A DNA stretch of 64,000 nt from Mesorhizobium sp. M7A.F.Ca.US.006.01.1.1 (lineage in GTDB: Bacteria; Pseudomonadota; Alphaproteobacteria; Rhizobiales; Rhizobiaceae): contig NZ_RZQL01000002.1 of assembly GCF_003997935.1 (NCBI RefSeq), positions 1 to 64,000 on the forward strand, in the 5' to 3' direction. The position numbers and the translations under genes are program-made. The notes under the pieces were generated by a model. The model was given only the letters and a program-made list of their open reading frames with translations, ran no database searches and had not been told where the DNA came from. This document shows positions 57,073 to 64,000 of the stretch, in pieces (within the stretch, counting starts at the first letter, position 1; every line of letters begins with the position of its first letter).

Positions 57073-57287
57073 TATCGAAGTGTTCCTTTTCACCATCTCC
57101 GTCCCCCTGCCAGCGGTTCTCACACCGTCATCGTCCATCGCCTTTTGATAGCGATCGGCTCTCGACAAAAGCGGTGTTTGACGTGCTGCCCTTCCACGTC
57201 GCCCCCAGGGAACAACTGCTTCCATGGAAAGTTAGTCCATGGCTACACCCCCGGTGAGCTTTCACGACAATCCAAGGGAGACAAATC

Positions 57288-57806
57288 ATGGCGACTGCAA
57301 AAAGAGCGACGACAAAAGGACTGGAGGCTTTGTTCCTCGATGGGCTGAAGGACATTTACTACGCTGAAAAGAAGATACTCAAAGCCTTGCCGAAGATGGC
57401 AAAGGGCGCCGAATCCGAGGAGGTGGCCGCAGCCTTTGAGAAACATCGCATGGAAACCGAGGGCCAGGTCGATCGGCTCGAGCAAGTGTTCGAACTTATG
57501 GACAAACCGGCCCGCGGCAAGACCTGTCCGGCGATCGACGGCATTCTTGAGGAAGGGTCGGAAATCCTCGACGAATACAAGGGTGAACCCGCGCTGGATG
57601 CAGGGCTGGTCGCCGCGGCACAGGCCGTCGAACATTATGAAATCGCGCGCTATGGCACGTTGGTCGCGTGGGCTGAACAGCTTGGCAAGAGCGACGTGGT
57701 CAAGCTCCTCAACGAGACATTGAAAGAGGAGGTCGCGACGGACGAAGCGCTTTCCGGGCTGGGCGAAGGCGGTGTCAATGAGCGCGCCCTGGAGCAAGCT
57801 GCCTAA
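57288..57806 (+). CDS. yciF: DUF892 ferritin-like protein (YciF-like)
   Basis: A 172-residue protein of the YciE/YciF family, predicted four-helix ferritin-like bundle. It starts MATAKRATTKGLEALFLDGLKDIYYAEKKILKALPKM, with further helices at FEKHRMETEGQVDRLEQVFE, AAAQAVEHYEIARYGTLVAWAE and LLNETLKEEVATDEAL. Potential metal ligands are the Glu and His residues in these helices. GGGAG precedes the ATG. Family members respond to osmotic and general stress in enterobacteria, where yciF lies next to a KGG protein gene, as it does here in convergent orientation. Confidence 0.88.
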   Translation: MATAKRATTKGLEALFLDGLKDIYYAEKKILKALPKMAKGAESEEVAAAFEKHRMETEGQVDRLEQVFELMDKPARGKTCPAIDGILEEGSEILDEYKGEPALDAGLVAAAQAVEHYEIARYGTLVAWAEQLGKSDVVKLLNETLKEEVATDEALSGLGEGGVNERALEQAA

Positions 57807-57841
57807 CTGGGCGTCCTGACTGGGCGTCCTGACTGGGCGTC
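57806..57841. repeat. Three 13-bp tandem repeats after the yciF-like gene
   Basis: ACTGGGCGTCCTG occurs at 57806-57818 and 57819-57831, followed by a ten-base partial copy at 57832-57841. The first copy starts at the last base of the stop codon. Perfect copies suggest slippage. Their 3' end runs into the terminator stem. Confidence 0.85.
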
Positions 57842-57871
57842 GCCCCGGCGCCAAGCCGCCGGGGCGACTTT
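57839..57871 (+). terminator. Strong terminator hairpin downstream of the yciF-like gene
   Basis: A 12-bp perfect stem GTCGCCCCGGCG / CGCCGGGGCGAC with loop CCAAGC, followed by TTTCG. It lies 33 bases after the stop. The T-tract is short but the stem is very stable. Confidence 0.75.
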
Positions 57872-57890
57872 CGCGACTTGCCGCGGCGTC

Positions 57891-57918
57891 GACCCACCCC
57901 GACACTTCGGGGTGGGTC
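57891..57918 (-). terminator. Second perfect hairpin, probably ending the KGG-protein transcript
   Basis: GACCCACCCCGA and TCGGGGTGGGTC form a perfect 12-bp stem with loop CACT. It starts 19 bases beyond the stop of the minus-strand KGG gene. No T-run is seen on either strand, so its terminator role is inferred from position between convergent genes. Confidence 0.5.
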
Positions 57919-57936
57919 TGCTGAAATCACCCGCGA

Positions 57937-58134
57937 TCAGCGGTTTTTGTGGCTTTGTTCGCCAGCTTTCACGTGCTGTTCGTGGGTTCCACCACGCATG
58001 CCGGATCCATCGCCCTGCTGCCGTTGACCGCCACCAGCTGCCTGCTGTTGCTGACGGTTTTTATTGTCGTCGTTCTTGTGGCTCTGCTGGCCTGCCTTTA
58101 CGTGCTGTTCGTGGCTACCACCTTGATTGGGCAT
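57937..58134 (-). CDS. Small KGG-type stress protein with duplicated GGSHEQHVKAGQQSHKN motif
   Basis: A 65-residue, very hydrophilic protein. It consists of two nearly identical ends, GGSHEQHVKAGQQSHKN (residues 5-21) and GGTHEQHVKAGEQSHKN (residues 48-64), joined by a Gln/Gly/Asn-rich middle. This resembles the KGG/con-10-like general stress proteins. AAGGAG lies 8 bases before the ATG, supporting a real gene. It is convergent with the yciF-like gene, an association also seen for yciG-yciF in enterobacteria. Probably a disordered stress protectant. Confidence 0.8.
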   Translation of the reverse strand: MPNQGGSHEQHVKAGQQSHKNDDNKNRQQQQAAGGGQRQQGDGSGMRGGTHEQHVKAGEQSHKNR

Positions 58135-58378
58135 TCTTCTTCTCCTTCACAATCCACGAGGCGACAACCGCCTCCCTTGCCTAAGAAGAGTCAGGCGCGA
58201 ACGTTCCCTCACGTAATATTTTGTGAAGGACCCTGGTCAGACAAAGCCTGCAATGGATGCCAACCTCGGAGAGCAAACGCAAATCAAGAAGGCTATTCCT
58301 GGAAGTCGACAGCAAGGCGCTTGTCTTGCCTTCCCCAGGATGTCCTCAATCACGCTACTTGTCCGTTGCGTCTACGCA

Positions 58379-59284
58379 TCAGCCGTCGAGTCGTTTCGGC
58401 AATTCGGAGACGAGCGCATCTATTGCCAGCCGTGACCGTAGCGGCAAATATCGGGTCGCCGGCCAGACAGCATAGCATTCCATCGACGCACTTGGGCGAT
58501 CAGCCCACAGTGCAATGAGGGAGCCGGCAAGCAACTTGTCACGGACAAGCCAACAAGGGAGCCAAGCCAAGCCCATGCCAGCAACCGCGGCGTTCGCGAT
58601 CGCCTCGAGATCATCGAACCGAAGCCGCGACGTGACCGAGACCTCGACGAGTGCGCCGCTCGTGTCAGGGAGTTGCCAGTCCTGTCCATGATCGGCGCGC
58701 CAATACAGCAACGTGTCATGATCTGCCAAATCCTCGATGACCTCAGGCGCGCCGTGAGCGGCAAGGTAGGCGGGAGCGGCGCAGAGGACCTTTGGCTGGC
58801 TGGTGAGGCGACGCGCTTGCAATCCGGCGCCATTGCCCAGAGCCCCGTTTCGAACCCCGAGATCGATACCCTCCGCGATCAGATCTACCCGCCTGTCGCT
58901 AAAACTCAGATCGAGTTCGAGCCGAGGGTGTTCGCGAGCAAAAGCAAGGAGAATGGGGGCTATGCAATAGCGGCCGAACAGCACCGGCATCGACACGCGC
59001 AACCTGCCGATGACGTCGCGCCTTCCCGATTCGAGAAGTGACTCGCCAGCCCGAAGCTCACCGATCGCACGCAGGCACCGCTCATAGTACTGCTGGCCGT
59101 CCTCCGTCAGATTTTGTGTGCGTGTCGTTCGATTGAAGAGGCGGACACCAAGGCGATCTTCCAGTCGTGCAATGGATTTCCCGACGGCAGAGCGAGTGAG
59201 CGAAAGCCGTTCAGCAGCCTTCGCGAAACCGCCAGCCTCAACGGCTTCGACGAAGACTTGCACCCCGTCAAATCTGTCGCGCAT
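58379..59284 (-). CDS. LysR family transcriptional regulator
   Basis: A 301-residue LysR protein from ATG 59284 (MRDRFDGVQVFVEAVEAGGF). The helix-turn-helix is at residues about 20-40 (FAKAAERLSLTRSAVGKSIARLEDRLG). The effector domain begins near residue 88 (GRLRVSMPVLFGRYCIAPIL), of the type often found beside short-chain and zinc dehydrogenases. It is divergent from the 59467-62716 genes, across 182 bp, and likely regulates them. The 244 bp between its end and the KGG gene hold nothing I can identify. Confidence 0.88.
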   Translation of the reverse strand: MRDRFDGVQVFVEAVEAGGFAKAAERLSLTRSAVGKSIARLEDRLGVRLFNRTTRTQNLTEDGQQYYERCLRAIGELRAGESLLESGRRDVIGRLRVSMPVLFGRYCIAPILLAFAREHPRLELDLSFSDRRVDLIAEGIDLGVRNGALGNGAGLQARRLTSQPKVLCAAPAYLAAHGAPEVIEDLADHDTLLYWRADHGQDWQLPDTSGALVEVSVTSRLRFDDLEAIANAAVAGMGLAWLPCWLVRDKLLAGSLIALWADRPSASMECYAVWPATRYLPLRSRLAIDALVSELPKRLDG

Positions 59285-59466
59285 TGAGCAATGCCGCCTC
59301 AAGACGATTGTAGAGCGGTGGGAACCAAAAACGGGAAGAACTGTCGCCACTGCTGACACTCATTCTACGCTAGGAACAAACCCACGCAAACGATTTTTGG
59401 ATAGTCGCGCCCGTTGCCCGGCGACTTCAGTTCGTTTGATCCGTCTTCCCAACCAGGAGCCCTACC

Positions 59467-59766
59467 ATGAAACTGCTGTGCCTCGACATTCCCCAACCCG
59501 GCGCCACCATGGAACGGTACCAGCCGCATATGGCGGATGAAGTCCGTCACACTTGGCAGGCCTACAAGAGCGGCATCGTGCGCGACATCTATTTCCGCCA
59601 GGACCGTCCGGGCGTGGCCATCATAGCCGAATGCGACTCGATCGAAGCCGCCAGGCAGGCTCTGCGCGAATTTCCGCTGGCCAAGGCCGGACTCATTGAC
59701 TGGGACGTTATTCCGCTTGGTCCTTTCCTCAATTGGGAAGCGCTGTTCGCGTCCGCGAACGCCTGA
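59467..59766 (+). CDS. Small dimeric alpha/beta-barrel protein (muconolactone isomerase-like fold)
   Basis: A 99-residue protein starting MKLLCLDIPQPGATMERYQPH. One ferredoxin-like alpha/beta unit can be traced: a first strand, a helix to about residue 34, a strand VRDIYFRQDRPGVAIIAE, a helix SIEAARQALREFPLA and a last strand LIDWDVIPLGPF. This matches the muconolactone isomerase/YciI-like group that often accompanies oxidoreductases. AGGAG precedes the ATG. It is the first gene divergent from LysR. No catalytic role can be assigned. Confidence 0.75.
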   Translation: MKLLCLDIPQPGATMERYQPHMADEVRHTWQAYKSGIVRDIYFRQDRPGVAIIAECDSIEAARQALREFPLAKAGLIDWDVIPLGPFLNWEALFASANA

Positions 59767-59864
59767 GACTTCGCGAAATCACTGAGCTGCGCCTGCCGCA
59801 TTCGGCCGCCGCAGCAGCTTTCGTCCGCGCTCGATGGCGCCAGGATCGATAAGGAATACAGACA

Positions 59865-60914
59865 ATGAAAGTGCTGGGCTATTCCGCTCCATCGGCCAGT
59901 GGGGCTCTCGAGCCTTTCGTGTTCGAGCGGCGCGCTGCGCGGCCCGACGATGTCGTGATCGACATCCTCTATTGCGGGGTCTGCCATACGGACCTGCACC
60001 TGGCGCGCAATCACTTTGGCTTCACGAGCTATCCCATCGTTCCCGGCCACGAGATCATCGGAAAGGTTCGACAGGTCGGTGAGAAGGTCAGTCGCTTCAA
60101 GGCCGGTGACATGGTCGGCGTCGGATGCCTTGTCGACTCATGCCAGCATTGCAAACCCTGCCTCAAGGGATGGGAGCAGGACTGCGCCGAAGGCGCGACC
60201 TTTACCTACGCCAGCCGCGACAGGCACGATGGCACCGTCACCCATGGCGGCTACTCCGATTCCATCGTCGTCCGTGATAGATTCGTTCTCGCTCTCCCCG
60301 ATGGACTCGACCCGGCCGGGGCCGCGCCGCTCTTGTGCGCCGGCATCACCACCTGGTCGCCACTCCACCGCTGGAATGTCCGCGAAGGCAGCAAGGTCGC
60401 CGTAGTCGGCCTCGGCGGCCTTGGCCATATGGCGCTGAAGTTGGCAAAGGCGCTCGGCGCCGACGTCACGCTGTTCACCCGGTCAACCGGCAAGGATGAA
60501 GACGCCTTCCGGCTTGGTGCCGATCATGTGGTGCTGTCGAGCGATCCGGCCCAGATGGCGGCTGTCGCCGGCCGCTTCGACATGATCATCGACACCGTTC
60601 CTTACGACCACGACGTCAACCCGTATTTGCCCACGCTTGCGCTGGAGGGCGTGCTTGTCCTGATTGGCTATATGGGGCCGCTGGGCACTTCGGTAAACGC
60701 CGGCGGGGTCGTGCACGGCCGCAAGGCAATCTCGGGATCGTTCATCGGCGGCGTCGCCGAGACCCAGCAGATGCTCGATTTCTGCGGCCAGCACGGCATC
60801 GTCTCCGATGTCGAGATCATTCCAATCCAGCAGATCAATCAAGCCTATGAGCGCATGTTGAAGAGCGATGTGAAGTATCGCTTCGTCATCGACATGGCCT
60901 CGCTGAAATCATGA
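59865..60914 (+). CDS. Zinc-dependent NAD(P)-alcohol dehydrogenase, CAD/YahK-like
   Basis: A 349-residue medium-chain dehydrogenase. The catalytic zinc site is CGVCHTDLHLARNHFG (Cys about residue 37), GHEIIG and a later Cys. The structural zinc is in CLVDSCQHCKPCLKGWEQDC (about residues 88-107). The coenzyme site is VGLGGLGHMALKLAKALGADVTLFTRS, where TRS after the second strand suggests NADP preference, as in the cinnamyl-alcohol dehydrogenase group. It reduces aldehydes or oxidises alcohols. Its stop overlaps the start of the frameshifted DJ-1 gene. Confidence 0.92.
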   Translation: MKVLGYSAPSASGALEPFVFERRAARPDDVVIDILYCGVCHTDLHLARNHFGFTSYPIVPGHEIIGKVRQVGEKVSRFKAGDMVGVGCLVDSCQHCKPCLKGWEQDCAEGATFTYASRDRHDGTVTHGGYSDSIVVRDRFVLALPDGLDPAGAAPLLCAGITTWSPLHRWNVREGSKVAVVGLGGLGHMALKLAKALGADVTLFTRSTGKDEDAFRLGADHVVLSSDPAQMAAVAGRFDMIIDTVPYDHDVNPYLPTLALEGVLVLIGYMGPLGTSVNAGGVVHGRKAISGSFIGGVAETQQMLDFCGQHGIVSDVEIIPIQQINQAYERMLKSDVKYRFVIDMASLKS

Positions 60915-61614
60915 GGACCAGGACAATGCCAGACACTATCAAGCCCATTCTTTGCGTCGTCACCAGTCATCCGATCCGCGGCGACAGCGGCGAACCGACA
61001 GGCTTCGCCATGGTCGAGCTTACGCATCCTCTTGCGGTGTTCCGCGAGGCCGCATTCCGGTCGAGATCGCCTCGATCCGCGGTGGACATCCACCGATCGA
61101 CTTCTTCGACCTCAAGGATCCGGTCAACGACCGCTTCTGGCACGACCAGGAATTCCGCGGCGCGCTCGCCCACTCGCTGATCCTGGGCGAACTCGACCCG
61201 TCACGTTATTCGGCAGTCTTCTTCGCCGGCGGCCACAGCACGATGTGGGACTTCGCCGACAACGCGGCTGTCCAGCGCACGATCCGCGAGATCTACGAAG
61301 CAGGCGGCATTGTGTCCGCCGTCTGCCATGGCCCGGCCGCGCTGGTGAACGCGACGCTCTCCGACGCCAGCTATCTCGTCGCCGGCAAGAAGCTGGCCGC
61401 CTTTACCGACGAGGAGGAAGCGGAGGTCAAGTACACGAAAGTCGTGCCTTATCTGCTAGCGACCGTGCTCAAGGAGCGAGGCGCGCTGCACCAGCCGGCG
61501 CCGAACTGGACGGAAAAGGTTGTGGTCGATGGTCGCCTGATCACAGGCCAGAATCCGGCGTCGGCGCACGGTGTCGGCCAGGCAGTCGTCGACAAGCTGA
61601 CCGCAAAGTCCTGA
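60911..61614 (+). pseudogene. DJ-1/PfpI family gene with a single-base frameshift
   Basis: The frame starting at 60911 encodes PILCVVTSHPIRG, then GFAMVELTHPLAVFREA (to about 61050), the usual Hsp31-like N-terminus. The rest of the protein continues only in another frame from IPVEIASIRGGHPPIDFFD to the stop at 61614, including the nucleophile elbow AVCHGPAALVNA and a C-terminal LITGQNPASAHGVGQAVVD. Restoring one G in GAGGCCGCATT near 61050 would join the two into a normal protein of about 230 residues. The mutation may be real or a sequencing error, since the rest is intact. Confidence 0.8.
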
Positions 61615-61708
61615 GTGACGATATCCGGCGGTTGATCTTAAGGCGGCGTGTTCGGCAGGGCCGCTGTCAAGCCAACGAGTATGGCTGTACGGTTACGAAG
61701 GAGCAGAA

Positions 61709-62716
61709 ATGAAGATCATCGCGATCGAAGAGCATGCCCTTCCCGATGAGGTGCAACATGCGTGGAACACCATTCCCGGCGCCGACGACGGAACACTCGG
61801 GCTCAATCCAGGGATCCTCGGCAGTCGCCTTGCCGATCTCGGCGAACAGCGGCTGGCGCTGATGGACGAAACAGGCGTCGACGTGCAGGTCCTCTCCCTG
61901 ACGACGCCCGGCCTCAACAACCTCGGGCACCACGCCGTCGATCTGGCCCGCCGGGTTAACGATCTCCTGGCTGAAACCGTGGCCTCGAAGCCATCCCGCT
62001 TCCAGGCACTGGCAGTGCTGCCATCCACGAGCCCCGACGCAGCCGCGCAGGAGCTCAAGCGCTGTGTCGACGAGCTCGGCTGCAAGGGCGCCATTCTCTA
62101 TGGACGCGTCCGTGAGAGGAACCTGGACCATGCGATCTTCGAGCCGACATTCGCCTGCGCGGCGGAGCTGGGCGTCCCGCTGCTGATCCATCCCCAGATT
62201 CCGCAAGCGAGCGTTCGCAACGCCTATTATGCGGGATTCAGCACACCGATCGACCTTGCCTTGTCGACCTTTGGTCTTGGATGGCACTACGAAGCCGGCA
62301 TCCAGTTTGTCCGCGTCGTCCTGGCCGGGGTATTCGACCGGCACCCCAACCTCCAGATGATTCTCGGCCACTGGGGCGAAGTGGTGATCTTCTATCTCGA
62401 GCGGCTCGCGATGCTGGATCGGGTGTCGGGGTTGCAGCGGCCCTTTGTCGATTACGTCCGCAACAATCTCTATCTGACCGCCAGCGGCATGTTCAGCCCG
62501 GCCTATCTGCAGCAAGCGATCGGCGCCGTAGGTCCCGACCGCATCCTGTTTTCGACGGATTATCCCTATCAGTATCGCCCAGGAGGCGACGCGCGACGTT
62601 TCATAGAGGATCTGACGCTCGGCAGTGCCGATAAGGCCAGGTTTGCTCATGAAAACTGGGAGCGTTTGACCAGGAATTCGGGCTCGCAACCTGACGCAAT
62701 TCCGTCGGGCGCATAG
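61709..62716 (+). CDS. Amidohydrolase 2 family metal-dependent decarboxylase/hydrolase
   Basis: A 335-residue TIM-barrel protein of the ACMSD/gamma-resorcylate decarboxylase group. The metal motif is IAIEEHALP at the N-terminus, followed by LGVPLLIHPQIP (His, about residue 170), ILGHWGE (His, about residue 220) and FSTDYPYQY (Asp, about residue 280). Such enzymes decarboxylate aromatic or muconate-type acids without oxygen. AAGGAG lies 5 bases before the ATG. It follows the DJ-1 relic by 94 bases in the LysR-divergent gene group. Confidence 0.88.
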   Translation: MKIIAIEEHALPDEVQHAWNTIPGADDGTLGLNPGILGSRLADLGEQRLALMDETGVDVQVLSLTTPGLNNLGHHAVDLARRVNDLLAETVASKPSRFQALAVLPSTSPDAAAQELKRCVDELGCKGAILYGRVRERNLDHAIFEPTFACAAELGVPLLIHPQIPQASVRNAYYAGFSTPIDLALSTFGLGWHYEAGIQFVRVVLAGVFDRHPNLQMILGHWGEVVIFYLERLAMLDRVSGLQRPFVDYVRNNLYLTASGMFSPAYLQQAIGAVGPDRILFSTDYPYQYRPGGDARRFIEDLTLGSADKARFAHENWERLTRNSGSQPDAIPSGA

Positions 62717-62749
62717 CCAAGCTTGCCGGTCATGGCGTGCGCACATCAA

Positions 62750-63161
62750 AAAGCCCGGTCGACGCACCTTTCAATTCATTGGAAGGACGCACGGTCGAAC
62801 CATCCGGCCCTCAATGTGATCATCAACAATGCCGAGGTTCAGCATCGGCGCGACTTCAACAATGATCCGGAGGCCGACACTCTCGACCAGGAGGTGGCAA
62901 TCAACCTCACGGCGCCGATCCATCTGGCCGTCGAACTGCTGCCAACCCTGAGGTGGCACGAGCAGGCCTACATCATCAACGTCAGCTCGGCTTGGCGTTT
63001 TCGCCAATGGCGGATGTTCCCGTCTATTGCGCCACCAAGGCCGCGATCCATTCCTTTACGCTCAGTCTGCGCCATCAATTGAGGAGGTGCTTGTCGGTAT
63101 TTCGGCCGATACGCGCCGGATGGACGAAGCTTTGTTCGAGCGGATGAACAATCGCTCCTGA
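62750..63161 (+). pseudogene. Decayed short-chain dehydrogenase (DltE-like SDR) remnant
   Basis: The cofactor-binding N-terminus is missing. One frame encodes ALNVIINNAEVQ and LDQEVAINLTAPIHLAVELLPTL up to YIINVSS (about 62990). A second frame continues LAFSPMADVPVYCATKAAIHSFTLSLRHQL with the catalytic Tyr and Lys. A third encodes the C-terminal EEVLVGISADTRRMDEALFERMNN ending at 63161. A lost G near 62991 explains the first shift, and an internal deletion of the region between LRHQL and EEVL the second. The gene cannot make a working enzyme. Confidence 0.8.
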
Positions 63162-63275
63162 GCCGCCATGCTATGGGATTGCCGTCGCGGGTTGCGGCAA
63201 TCCGCTCGTGGCCACGTGTCCTCGAGGTTTGTCAGCCATGCCCCCGGGCCGGATACAGACGAGTGAAAGCGCGCG

Positions 63276-64000
63276 CTAGGCTATTGTCCGGACGACACCA
63301 CCGTCGACACGCAAGGAAGCGCCTGTCGTCGCCGACGCCTGCTCTGAGCAGACATAGACGACCAGGTTTGCGACTTCTTCGGTTGTCGCAAAGCGATTGA
63401 GGAGCGATGTCGGGCGCATCGTCTTCAAGAACTGCTGCTCGGCCGCCTGTTGCGTAATGCCTTGCTCTTTTGCGGCCGCCTTCATCCAACCGCTCATGAT
63501 CTCCGAATTCGTCGGACCAGGGAGAACCGAATTGACGGTGACGCCCGTTCCGCCGACCTCCTCGGCCAGTCCCCTCGCGATGGCGAGCTGAGCGGTCTTG
63601 GTCATGGCGTAATCGATCATGTCCTTGGGGATTGCGAGCGCGGACTCGCTGCTGATGAACACGACACGCCCCCAGCCGCGCTTCGCCATGCCCGACGCAT
63701 AGTGGCGGGAAGCGCGGACGCCGCTCATGACGTTGAGCTCGAAGAGGTCAATCCACTCCTTGTCGGCAATATCGAAGAACGGCTTCGGGCGCCCCGTGCC
63801 CACATTGTTGACGAGGATATCCGCATCCGGCGCCCGCGCGAACAGCTCGGCCGCGCCTTCCGGAGTGGCAAGATCGGCGACGACACCGACCAATTCGCTT
63901 TTCGGGAAAAGGGCGCGCAACTCGCGAAGCGTTGCGGCGACCCTGTCCTCGCGGCGACCGTTGATGACGACCGAGGCGCCCGCACGCGCCAACCCTTCGG
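63276..64000 (-). CDS. Short-chain dehydrogenase/reductase, 5' end beyond window
   Basis: NAD(P)-dependent SDR of the classical type; about 241 residues are visible. Seen are the second cofactor strand SVVINGRREDRV, DILVNNVG (about 63810), the catalytic Ser region VVFISSESALAIPKDMIDYAMTKTAQLAIARGLA with Tyr-x-x-x-Lys, and the C-terminal VNSVLPGPTNSE and ASATTGASLRVDGG. The TGxxxGIG motif must lie beyond 64000, so the apparent TTG near 63992 is internal. Convergent with the SDR remnant. The 63162-63275 gap holds nothing recognisable. Confidence 0.88.
   Translation of the reverse strand, partial: EGLARAGASVVINGRREDRVAATLRELRALFPKSELVGVVADLATPEGAAELFARAPDADILVNNVGTGRPKPFFDIADKEWIDLFELNVMSGVRASRHYASGMAKRGWGRVVFISSESALAIPKDMIDYAMTKTAQLAIARGLAEEVGGTGVTVNSVLPGPTNSEIMSGWMKAAAKEQGITQQAAEQQFLKTMRPTSLLNRFATTEEVANLVVYVCSEQASATTGASLRVDGGVVRTIA

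Noticed and set aside
57001-57257. Small frames in the gap between the GMC and yciF-like genes.
   Set aside because: They lack ribosome binding sites and family features, and they cross the IclR-type operator.

Overview
The window is about 64 kb of GC-rich chromosome-type DNA from an alphaproteobacterium, most likely a Mesorhizobium-like member of the Rhizobiales. The reasons are the codon use, the high density of ABC uptake systems, the NasS/NasT-controlled nitrate operon, and two repeat types of the kind common in rhizobia (14351-14508 and 28885-28985). I identified the species group by eye only. No rRNA, tRNA, CRISPR array, prophage or transposase is visible. The window is a chain of small catabolic and uptake units, each with its own regulator.

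Layout. 1-6396: a ribose-type (CUT2) sugar ABC system (two permeases, a double ATPase, a binding protein), then an SGNH hydrolase and a ROK repressor. 6531-12913: a polyamine-type unit with an XRE-cupin regulator, a PotDBCA-like transporter, a PuuB-like amine oxidase and a small cupin protein. 12931-13197: a lone BrnA-like protein. 13299-24286 (minus strand): the assimilatory nitrate operon nasT-nasS-(leader)-nrtA-nrtB-nrtD-nirB-nirD-nasA. Upstream of nrtA lie an NtrC site, a sigma-54 promoter, an ANTAR-type hairpin and an intrinsic terminator, in the order expected for NasT antitermination.

24369-37567: a region that looks like amine catabolism. It holds a flavin/Fe-S amine dehydrogenase whose active-site positions resemble histamine dehydrogenase, an M20 deacylase, a LysR regulator, a PuuC-like aldehyde dehydrogenase, a DUF1028 protein, a Rid-family protein, a flavin monooxygenase, a GMC oxidoreductase and a taurine/nitrate-type ABC transporter. 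Two copies of the palindrome TTAGG-N5-CCTAA mark both ends. 37739-43564: relics of a lost gene, then a CUT1 sugar transporter, a NanE-NanK fusion and a GntR regulator (amino-sugar use).

43696-56881: an IclR-linked catabolic cluster that I do not recognise as a described pathway. It has a DoeB-like deacylase, a PLP dehydratase, a CUT2 transporter with a natural permease-ATPase fusion, a Gfo/Idh oxidoreductase, a second permease, a creatininase-family hydrolase, an aldehyde dehydrogenase, a RidA protein and a GMC oxidoreductase. Matching operators (GTTTTATAT-N16-ATAT..AAC type) lie in front of both its outer transcription units. This is the best candidate for an undescribed system.

57288-64000: a stress pair (YciF-like and a KGG-type small protein), a LysR regulator, a small alpha/beta-barrel protein, a zinc alcohol dehydrogenase, a frameshifted DJ-1/PfpI gene, an amidohydrolase, a decayed SDR pseudogene and an SDR cut by the window end.
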